DNA of 11,095 nt, taken from contig JBJEUH010000007.1 of NCBI GenBank assembly GCA_051883735.1, positions 1 through 11,095 of the forward strand, in the 5' to 3' direction. The DNA comes from Ventricola sp051883735 (GTDB lineage Bacteria; Bacillota; Clostridia; Christensenellales; Aristaeellaceae). A model generated the notes under the pieces. That model searched no databases. It saw nothing but the letters and a program-made list of their open reading frames with translations, and had not been told where the DNA came from. Positions 6,307 to 11,095 of this stretch are shown in pieces (the stretch's first letter is position 1; each line of letters opens with the position of its first letter). The position numbers and the translations under genes are program-made.

Positions 6307-7941
6307 ATGAAAAAATGGCTGAGTATCCTGCTGGCAATGGTCATGGTTGTGGGCATGCTGCCGACTGCGATGGCCGAAGGCGAAGTGATGAAGATCACTT
6401 GGCTGGGCGACAACCCCCCGCTGGAGGATGGCTCCTGGGGCGAACAGACATTTGAAAAGACCTTCGGTGTGGATGTTGAGATCGTCCGCGCAACGACTGC
6501 GGAAGAGCGTGCTGTGCTGTATGCCTCCGGCGACATCCCGGATTTCATCACGGCCGGCAGCCTGAGCGAAGTGGTCAACCTGGTGGACCAGGGTCTGGTG
6601 ATGCCCTACACCGTCGAGATGGTGAAGGAGAACATGCCGGAATACTACGAGATGTGCGTGGGCATTGATCCTGACTTCTTTACCTATGGCTCCGTGGACG
6701 GCGAGCTGTACGGCTTCCCGCGCCTGGCCGCGACGGCGGCTGCTGCCATCGGCGGCGCCATCCGCGCGGACTGGCTGATCAACCTCGGCCTGGAGGTTCC
6801 TACGACGGTTGAGGAGCTGTCCAATGTGTTTGAGCAGTTCACCTATGGCGATCCGGACGGCAACGGCATCAACGATACCTATGCCATGACCGCCGGCGGC
6901 AATCACGATGCGGTGCTGCAGCGCCTGTTCTTCCCGTCCATCTTCGGCATCTATGGCGTGAACCCCTACTACTGGACCGAGGAGAACGGCGAGCTGGTGT
7001 TCGGCTTCGTTTCCGAGGGCAGCAAGAAGGCGCTGACGCTGCTGGCCGACTGGTATGCGAAGGGCTACATCGATCCTGAGTTCGTGACGACCGACTATCG
7101 TACCTCCGGCATCGACATCACCTACAAGTTCGCTTCCGGCAAGGTTGGCTACATGGACAACGTGTCCTATGACGACTACGAGTGGGACAACGATGGCCAC
7201 GTGTCTGCCAAGTGGGTTGCCAACCAGCCCGCGTGGCAGGAGTTCTTCAACTCCACCACCGACACCAAGGTGCTGTTCCAGTACAACGTGACCAAGGACT
7301 TCAACGATGAGCTGGGTGCTGTGGGCCCGTACTACATCAACATGAATCCCGTTGTGAACGAGGATGGCGTCCAGGGCAAGTACCTCAACGAGGGCACGGT
7401 GAGCACGTACTTCTGCTTCGGCGCGAACTGCTCCGAGGAGAAGATCGCGAAGATCATGCAGATTCTGAATCAGGAAGCCACTGATGAGGAAACCTACATG
7501 CTGCACTTTGGTCCTGAGGGCAATCAGTGGATTTATGACGCCGATGGCACCACGCGCATCTACAATCCTGACTATGTGAACATGCCCGACTATCATCCGC
7601 AGGGCCAGAAGAACGGTATCGGCTGGTGCCTGTTCCCGATGCTGTTCTCCAATCCGGATCTGCTGACCGCTGTCGGCGGCGACCGCTATGAGCAGCGCTA
7701 TGATCGTACGCTGCCCGAATTCATTGACTATCCGCAGCTCAGCAACAAGCTGACGTCTTCCCTGCCTTCCGATGCGGAGTATCCTGAGCTGACCAAGAAC
7801 TTCGTCACCACCACGCTGGTGAAGCTCGTCCGCGGCGATATCTCCATGGATGAATGGGACAACATCGTGGCTCAGTGGTATGCTGACGGCGGCGAGCAGC
7901 TGACCAAGGAAGCCAATGAGTGGTATGCGACCATCAAGTAA
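6307..7941 (+). CDS. Extracellular solute-binding protein, LplA-like (family 1 type)
   Basis: 544 residues, ATG 8 nt after AAGGAGG (6292-6298). A type I signal peptide is clear: MKKW, a hydrophobic core at about 5-19, and cleavage after AMA at residue 23. No lipobox cysteine is present; the first cysteine is at 117 (MCVGID). The mature protein has the hallmarks of LplA-like binding proteins: ERAVLYASGDIPDF (67-80), RADWLINLGLEVPTTVEEL (153-171) and a calcium-loop-like DPDGNGIND (182-190). It should capture an oligosaccharide at the cell surface and hand it to the two permeases encoded just upstream. Last gene of the operon, closed by a strong hairpin. Codon choice is strongly biased to GC-ending codons, consistent with high expression. 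Without a lipid anchor its retention is unexplained. Confidence 0.92.
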   Translation: MKKWLSILLAMVMVVGMLPTAMAEGEVMKITWLGDNPPLEDGSWGEQTFEKTFGVDVEIVRATTAEERAVLYASGDIPDFITAGSLSEVVNLVDQGLVMPYTVEMVKENMPEYYEMCVGIDPDFFTYGSVDGELYGFPRLAATAAAAIGGAIRADWLINLGLEVPTTVEELSNVFEQFTYGDPDGNGINDTYAMTAGGNHDAVLQRLFFPSIFGIYGVNPYYWTEENGELVFGFVSEGSKKALTLLADWYAKGYIDPEFVTTDYRTSGIDITYKFASGKVGYMDNVSYDDYEWDNDGHVSAKWVANQPAWQEFFNSTTDTKVLFQYNVTKDFNDELGAVGPYYINMNPVVNEDGVQGKYLNEGTVSTYFCFGANCSEEKIAKIMQILNQEATDEETYMLHFGPEGNQWIYDADGTTRIYNPDYVNMPDYHPQGQKNGIGWCLFPMLFSNPDLLTAVGGDRYEQRYDRTLPEFIDYPQLSNKLTSSLPSDAEYPELTKNFVTTTLVKLVRGDISMDEWDNIVAQWYADGGEQLTKEANEWYATIK

Positions 7942-7957
7942 TTTCTGATATGCCATT

Positions 7958-7991
7958 GATGAGGGATTGCCCGTCCGGGCAATCCCTCATC
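7958..7991 (+). terminator. Operon terminator after the binding-protein gene
   Basis: A perfect 16-bp inverted repeat (7958-7973 with 7976-7991, GATGAGGGATTGCCCG arm) with a formal 2-nt loop, probably opening to 6 nt (CGTCCG), begins 16 bp after the stop codon. The downstream tail is TTGCTTTCATC, a weak U-tract. It closes the hydrolase/ABC transport operon. Confidence 0.85.
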
Positions 7992-8213
7992 TTGCTTTCA
8001 TCCTGAATTGCTGCTGTGCGCGCAAAGCGAAGAAGGCAGGCAAAGCGCTGCGAACGGGCGCAATGTGCTCAGAGAGAATTCAGGCACCAATGGATTTTGG
8101 AATGCCTTTAAAATGAGACGGGCAGAAACGACGCCCTTGTTTGCGCGGACGGGAATCCGCTCTGCACCATCCCTGCTCCCGGCACATAGGCTGTCGTGGG
8201 GAGGTGGAAATCC

Positions 8214-8630
8214 ATGTCAATGCTTGACTGCAACTGCAACTGCCGGTGCCGCTGCAACCTGACCGCGCTGATTGCCAGCCTGCTGATCGGCGTGATCGCG
8301 GCGTTCCTGCAAATCACGGGCGTCCTGACCGTGAGCACGACGTTCCTGTGGGCGGCGTTCATCATCGCCGTCGTGTTCCTGGCCATCCTGATTCTCTCCG
8401 CAGCCGTGGCGTGCAGAAACGAGCCGTGCGCCTGCCTGTGCACGAACCTGCGGTCGCTGCTGGCCGGTGCGCTGGGCACCATCCTGTTTGCTCTGGTGCT
8501 GCTGCTGATCGACGTGGCGGCGCGGACGGTGATCGGCGCGATTCTCGTGGGCCTGCTGCTGTTCTTCTTTGCGCTGCTGTTTGCCGGCGCCGCGTGCCTG
8601 ATCAAGTGTCTCGCCAACTGCAGAGACTGA
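8214..8630 (+). CDS. Small cysteine-rich four-helix membrane protein, family not recognised
   Basis: 138 residues from the ATG at 8214, which follows GGGGAGG (8198-8204) by 9 nt; the upstream GTG at 8196 overlaps that site and is unlikely. The N-terminus has alternating cysteines at 6, 8, 10, 12 and 14 (CNCNCRCRC). Four hydrophobic helices follow at about 15-36, 42-65, 80-101 and 106-130. A second cluster lies in the loop between helices 2 and 3 (C67, C72, C74, C76) and a third spans the end of helix 4 and the tail (C128, C132, C136). With an even helix count the N-terminus, middle loop and C-terminus all fall on one side. Arginines and lysine near them suggest the cytoplasm. Metal or iron-sulfur binding or a redox role is possible but unproven. 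It stands alone after the ABC operon terminator and is convergent with the YjbR-family gene. The 222 bp before it (7992-8213) show no convincing promoter or gene. Confidence 0.75.
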   Translation: MSMLDCNCNCRCRCNLTALIASLLIGVIAAFLQITGVLTVSTTFLWAAFIIAVVFLAILILSAAVACRNEPCACLCTNLRSLLAGALGTILFALVLLLIDVAARTVIGAILVGLLLFFFALLFAGAACLIKCLANCRD

Positions 8631-8644
8631 TTGACGCGCAAGCA

Positions 8645-8677
8645 AAAAGAGACGTCCTCCTGCGGGACGCCTCTTTT
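8645..8677. terminator. Two-way intrinsic terminator between convergent genes
   Basis: AAAAGAG-A-CGTCC (8645-8657) pairs with GGACG-C-CTCTTTT (8665-8677): 12 bp with one mismatch and a 7-nt loop. The stem base gives an A-run upstream and T-run downstream, so it can act as a terminator in both directions. It lies 14 bp after the membrane protein stop and 11 bp after the YjbR-family gene end on the minus strand. Confidence 0.82.
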
Positions 8678-8688
8678 GATGTATATGC

Positions 8689-9039
8689 TTATTCCTGCCT
8701 CTGCCGTTTTGGCCGGGGCGCGGTGAGCCGGTAGCTGTCGTCGATGAGGTGGAGGAGCTCCCCGTCGGTCATGCTGCCGTCCAGGATGACGCTGATCCAG
8801 TGGAGCTTGTTCATGTGATACGCCGGAACGACGGCGGGATAAACCGATTTCCAGAAGTCGGCCCAGCCGGGCTCGGCCTTCACGTTGATCCACACGCGCC
8901 CATCGCGGTCAAAGACCGCCGCAAACATCTTTTTGTTCGTCTGATGGCGCATGACGGCCCAGTTGTCGTCGAAGGGATAGTCCTCATAGGCGTCCGGCAG
9001 GCTGAGGCAGGCGGCGATGGCCTCCTGGCGCGTCGTCAT
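8689..9039 (-). CDS. YjbR/MmcQ (CyaY-like fold) family protein
   Basis: 116 residues, the usual length for the YjbR/MmcQ family. Family hallmarks are YPFDDNWAVMRH (21-32), KMFAAVF (37-43), INVKAEP (51-57), VVPAYHMNKLHWISV (70-84) and a C-terminal DDSYRL (100-105). The family is annotated as MmcQ-like or putative DNA-binding with a CyaY-like fold; its real role is poorly known. The ATG at 9039 overlaps the stop of the upstream isomerase gene by 4 nt (ATGA). Only a weak GGTGGG precedes it, so translation is probably coupled. A longer reading frame reaches to 9213 but that part lies within the isomerase gene in another frame and lacks family similarity. Confidence 0.88.
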   Translation of the reverse strand: MTTRQEAIAACLSLPDAYEDYPFDDNWAVMRHQTNKKMFAAVFDRDGRVWINVKAEPGWADFWKSVYPAVVPAYHMNKLHWISVILDGSMTDGELLHLIDDSYRLTAPRPKRQRQE

Positions 9040-9857
9040 AGCTGGGCCCACCGGCACATCGTGGCGTATTCCTCGTCCGCGCGGCCCGGCCAGACGTCCT
9101 CGCGCAGCGCGCAGAGGCTGTCGTTGTGGGCGCGCAGGCGCGGCAGAAGCGTGGGCCAGTCCATGATACCCTCGCCAAGCGGACGGTTCTCCCACCGGTT
9201 TTCGCTGTTCCATACGCCGTCCTTGACGTGCAGCGCGCAGATCTTGTCCCCGAAGAGCGTCAGCGCGCGATTCAGCAGGTCGTGCTGCACCTCAGGCCGC
9301 GATTCGCCCGGAGGCACGAGGTTCGCCGTATCGAGGATGACCCTGAGGTGGTCGCTGGGCACGTCGCGCATCAGCCGGGCCGTCAGCTCGGGCGTGGCGA
9401 GCGTGTGATAGGCGACGGGCTCGATGCCCACCGTCGCGCCGCAGTCCTCCGCGACGGCGGCAGCAGCGCGCGTGAAATCGAGCAGGCGGGCGTAGGCAGC
9501 CTCGCGCTCGGATTCGTCAAAGGTGAAGTGCGTGGTCTCCGTGCCGACGCAGCCCGCGCCCAGGCGCACGCTGGCGCGCAGGTACGCGGCGAACTTGGCC
9601 TTCGCTGCCTCAAGCTTGGCGGGATCGCGGTCGCTGGCGCTGACATAGCAGCCCATGACGGGCACGGCGATCCCGTGCGCGGCAAAGGCCTCGCGGACGG
9701 CCGCAAGCCCCTCGTCCGTCATGTAGACCTCCGGGGCCTGCGCAAACGCCTTGCCAAAGGCCAGCTGCGCGGCGCGGAAGCCGTGCGAAGCGATGGTTTC
9801 GGCCAGCTGGGCGGGCTCCATGCGGCCAAAGTCGTGTCCTCTCATGCCGATGATCAT
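9036..9857 (-). CDS. Sugar phosphate isomerase/epimerase-like TIM-barrel protein
   Basis: 273 residues, ATG 9 nt after AGGAGG on the minus strand. The length and pattern match the AP-endonuclease-2-like TIM barrels (xylose isomerase-like superfamily) that isomerise or epimerise sugars or related polyols with a divalent metal. Likely metal ligands are E146 (VGIEPV), D176 (VILDTANL), H210 (ALHVKD) and E253 (LRED), the expected E-D-H-E order near barrel strand ends. No signal peptide; a cytoplasmic enzyme. Exact substrate unknown. Base composition is clearly more GC-rich than the left part of the window. It is first in a two-gene unit with the YjbR-family gene. A possible minus-strand -10 box TATACT (9904-9899) lies upstream, but no good -35 accompanies it. 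Confidence 0.85.
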   Translation of the reverse strand: MIIGMRGHDFGRMEPAQLAETIASHGFRAAQLAFGKAFAQAPEVYMTDEGLAAVREAFAAHGIAVPVMGCYVSASDRDPAKLEAAKAKFAAYLRASVRLGAGCVGTETTHFTFDESEREAAYARLLDFTRAAAAVAEDCGATVGIEPVAYHTLATPELTARLMRDVPSDHLRVILDTANLVPPGESRPEVQHDLLNRALTLFGDKICALHVKDGVWNSENRWENRPLGEGIMDWPTLLPRLRAHNDSLCALREDVWPGRADEEYATMCRWAQL

Positions 9858-9939
9858 AAGCGGATTCCTCCTGTCGTGCAGATGCGGTTGCTTCCTTCAG
9901 TATACGACAACCGGAGGAAAAATGGAAGGGTGCGCGGCG

Positions 9940-9968
9940 TTGCATGGGCCAACTTTTTGCGGTATAAT
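9940..9968 (+). promoter_or_regulatory. Sigma-A-type promoter of deoC
   Basis: TTGCAT (9940-9945), a 17-nt spacer and a perfect TATAAT (9963-9968). Transcription would start near 9975, leaving a leader of under 30 nt with the Shine-Dalgarno. This is the only well-formed promoter in the 145-bp gap between the divergent isomerase gene and deoC. No operator palindrome is apparent. Confidence 0.65.
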
Positions 9969-9990
9969 ACTGGGTAACAGAGCGGTTTGA

Positions 9991-9996
9991 AGGAGG
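9991..9996 (+). promoter_or_regulatory. Shine-Dalgarno that decides the deoC start
   Basis: AGGAGG at 9991-9996 directly touches an ATG at 9997, leaving no spacer. The in-frame ATG at 10003 is 6 nt away, which is workable spacing. The true start is therefore 10003 and the longer MFMELS form is rejected. Confidence 0.85.
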
Positions 9997-10002
9997 ATGT
10001 TT

Positions 10003-10677
10003 ATGGAACTTTCCAAGATTCTTTCCCTGGTGGATCATACGCTTTTGAAGCCCGAAGCCACCTGGGCGCAGATTCAGGCGATCTGCGACGACGCGATCCG
10101 TTACGGCACCGCGACGGTGTGCATCCCGGCGAGCTATGTCGCGCGCTGCAGGGCGTACATGCAGGAGCGGGACAGCAGGGTCGGTGTGTGCACGGTGATC
10201 GGCTTCCCGACGGGCTATTCCACCACGGCGGTCAAGGCGTTTGAGGCGGCGGACGCGGTGAAGAACGGTGCGGACGAGATCGACATGGTCATCAACATCG
10301 GCATGCTCAAGGACGGGCGCGACGAGGACGTGCTTGCGGAGATCAACGCGGTCAAGGCGGCGTGCGCCGGCAAACCGCTCAAGGTCATCATCGAGACCTG
10401 CCTGCTCACCGAGGACGAAAAGATCCGCATGTGCGATATCGTCAGCCGCTCCGACGCGGATTTCATCAAGACGAGCACGGGCTTCTCCACCGCGGGCGCG
10501 ACGTTTGATGATGTGGCGCTGATGAAGGCGCACATGGCCCCGGGCAAGGGCATCAAGGCGGCGGGCGGCATCGCCTCGCAGGCGGATGCGGAGCGCTTCA
10601 TCGAGCTGGGCGCGACGCGCCTGGGCACCAGCCGCATCGTCAAGCTCGTCAAAAACGAGGAAGCGACCGGCTATTGA
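10003..10677 (+). CDS. deoC: Deoxyribose-phosphate aldolase
   Basis: 224 residues from the ATG at 10003. The enzyme reversibly cleaves 2-deoxy-D-ribose 5-phosphate to glyceraldehyde 3-phosphate and acetaldehyde in deoxynucleoside breakdown, in the cytoplasm. It is a class I aldolase TIM barrel. The Schiff-base lysine is K156 in DFIKTSTGF, the proton-relay lysine K185 in GIKAAGGI, and the conserved aspartate D94 in DEIDMVINIG. The opening LVDHTLLKPEAT (9-20) and GFPTGYSTT (67-75) are also typical. Length is normal for the bacterial family. It is transcribed alone from its own promoter. No hairpin terminator is seen in the 33 bp before the next promoter, so some read-through into the rplU leader is possible. 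Other deoxynucleoside genes (deoD, cdd, pdp) are not in the window. Confidence 0.96.
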   Translation: MELSKILSLVDHTLLKPEATWAQIQAICDDAIRYGTATVCIPASYVARCRAYMQERDSRVGVCTVIGFPTGYSTTAVKAFEAADAVKNGADEIDMVINIGMLKDGRDEDVLAEINAVKAACAGKPLKVIIETCLLTEDEKIRMCDIVSRSDADFIKTSTGFSTAGATFDDVALMKAHMAPGKGIKAAGGIASQADAERFIELGATRLGTSRIVKLVKNEEATGY

Positions 10678-10710
10678 GCAAAGATTTTCTGTTCAATGGC
10701 AGGAAAAATG

Positions 10711-10739
10711 TTGACACCGGAACAAAAAGCTGTTATCAT
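10711..10739 (+). promoter_or_regulatory. Strong sigma-A promoter of rplU
   Basis: Consensus -35 TTGACA (10711-10716), a 17-nt spacer and -10 TATCAT (10734-10739, five of six matches) with an extended TGT just upstream. Transcription would start near 10746, giving a leader of about 88 nt before rplU. Confidence 0.88.
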
Positions 10740-10745
10740 AGGAAG

Positions 10746-10833
10746 GCAAGCCGCTCGGGGCTGGTTTTGTTAAAATGCCCGGAAATCCGGCATACCTAAA
10801 CCCGGCGAGTAAATCATTAGGAGGTGTCACCAT
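10746..10833 (+). ncRNA. Structured rplU leader, candidate L21 leader
   Basis: The leader between the promoter and rplU can fold into a hairpin ATGCCCGG/CCGGCAT (10775-10782 with 10787-10793, one bulged C, 4-nt loop), enclosed by a longer-range stem CTCGGGG (10754-10760) with CCCGGCGAG (10801-10809, two-base bulge). An autoregulatory L21 leader upstream of rplU is known in Firmicutes. Position fits; I cannot confirm the consensus by eye. It ends at the AGGAGG (10819-10824), 9 nt before the start codon. Confidence 0.55.
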
Positions 10834-11095
10834 ATGTACGCTATTATTGCGACTGGTGGCAAGCAGTACCGCGTTAGTGAGGGCGACGTGATCTACATCG
10901 AGAAGATCGATGCGCAGGTCGACTCCACGGTCTCTTTCGACGTTCTGCTCGTGGGAAACGAGGGCGACGTCAAGGTCGGCACCCCGGTTGTCGAGGGTGT
11001 GAAGGTTGAGGGCAAGGTCGTCGGCCAGGTTCGTGGCGACAAGATCATCGTCTTCAAGTACAAGTCCAAGAAGAACTATCGCCGTAAGCAGGGCC
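10834..11095 (+). CDS. rplU: Large-subunit ribosomal protein bL21 (3' partial)
   Basis: 87 complete codons from the ATG at 10834, then the window ends; bL21 is about 100 residues, so most of the protein is present. It starts MYAIIATGGKQYRVSEGD and contains the conserved basic block KIIVFKYKSKKNYRRKQG (residues 70-87) that contacts 23S rRNA. AGGAGG lies 9 nt upstream. In Firmicutes rplU is usually followed by a small cysteine protease gene (ysxB/prp) and rpmA, expected just outside the window. Confidence 0.97.
   Translation, partial: MYAIIATGGKQYRVSEGDVIYIEKIDAQVDSTVSFDVLLVGNEGDVKVGTPVVEGVKVEGKVVGQVRGDKIIVFKYKSKKNYRRKQG

Noticed and set aside
6253..7956. 567-residue open frame on the minus strand opposite the binding-protein gene
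   Set aside because: Same cause: strong codon bias of the sense gene. The product is repetitive, rich in V, H, I, A, R and G, with no recognisable domain.
8008..8262. 84-residue plus-strand open frame upstream of the cysteine-rich membrane protein
   Set aside because: It overlaps the start of that gene in another frame, has no Shine-Dalgarno and no recognisable motif.
9040..9213. N-terminal extension of the YjbR-family protein
   Set aside because: These codons overlap the isomerase gene in another frame, are Arg/Pro/Ala-rich and carry no family similarity; the ATGA start at 9039 gives the normal family length.
9922..9990. 22-codon open frame with a GGAGG ending at the deoC Shine-Dalgarno, a possible leader peptide
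   Set aside because: The deoC promoter's -10 box lies inside it, so the deoC transcript would not include its start, and no attenuator hairpin follows.

Overview
The window looks like a chromosomal segment of a moderately GC-rich Clostridia-type Firmicute, possibly a gut commensal. This is inferred from strong AGGAGG-type Shine-Dalgarno sites, sigma-A-like promoters, LplB/YtcP/LplA-type carbohydrate transport genes without their own ATPase, a PrpR-N regulator and a structured leader in front of rplU. Taxonomy cannot be fixed from this sequence alone.

Left part (1-7991), glycan utilisation. The window opens inside a glycoside hydrolase of the MGH1/GH63-like (alpha/alpha)6-barrel type. It is convergent with a 606-residue transcription regulator (minus strand), and a perfect 15-bp inverted repeat lies between them as a two-way terminator. 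The regulator has a PrpR-N sensor domain, a PAS-like linker, a sigma-54-activator-type AAA+ domain that has lost its GAFTGA loop and Walker B residues, and a Fis-type HTH. A 390-bp AT-rich region separates it from a divergent four-gene operon. That region holds two back-to-back sigma-A-like promoters and three copies of a TGAAACA motif, which are candidate operators. The operon encodes a BNR/Asp-box hydrolase without a signal peptide, two CUT1-type permeases and a secreted solute-binding protein, and it ends at a strong 16-bp hairpin. The simplest reading is that an oligosaccharide is captured outside the cell, imported using an ATPase encoded elsewhere, and cleaved inside the cell by the BNR hydrolase. 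The regulator, by position, probably controls the operon. The substrate is not identifiable here.

Middle part (7992-9857). A small four-helix membrane protein has twelve cysteines in three clusters that are all predicted to face the same side of the membrane; I do not recognise the family. It is convergent with a two-gene minus-strand unit, separated by another two-way terminator. The unit encodes a TIM-barrel sugar-phosphate isomerase/epimerase-like protein and a YjbR/MmcQ-family protein, joined by a 4-nt ATGA overlap.

Right part (9858-11095), housekeeping. deoC (deoxyribose-phosphate aldolase) has its own promoter. It is followed by a near-consensus promoter, a structured leader that fits the position of the L21 leader, and the first 87 codons of rplU (ribosomal protein bL21), cut by the window end. 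No tRNA, rRNA, CRISPR array, insertion sequence or attachment site was seen.
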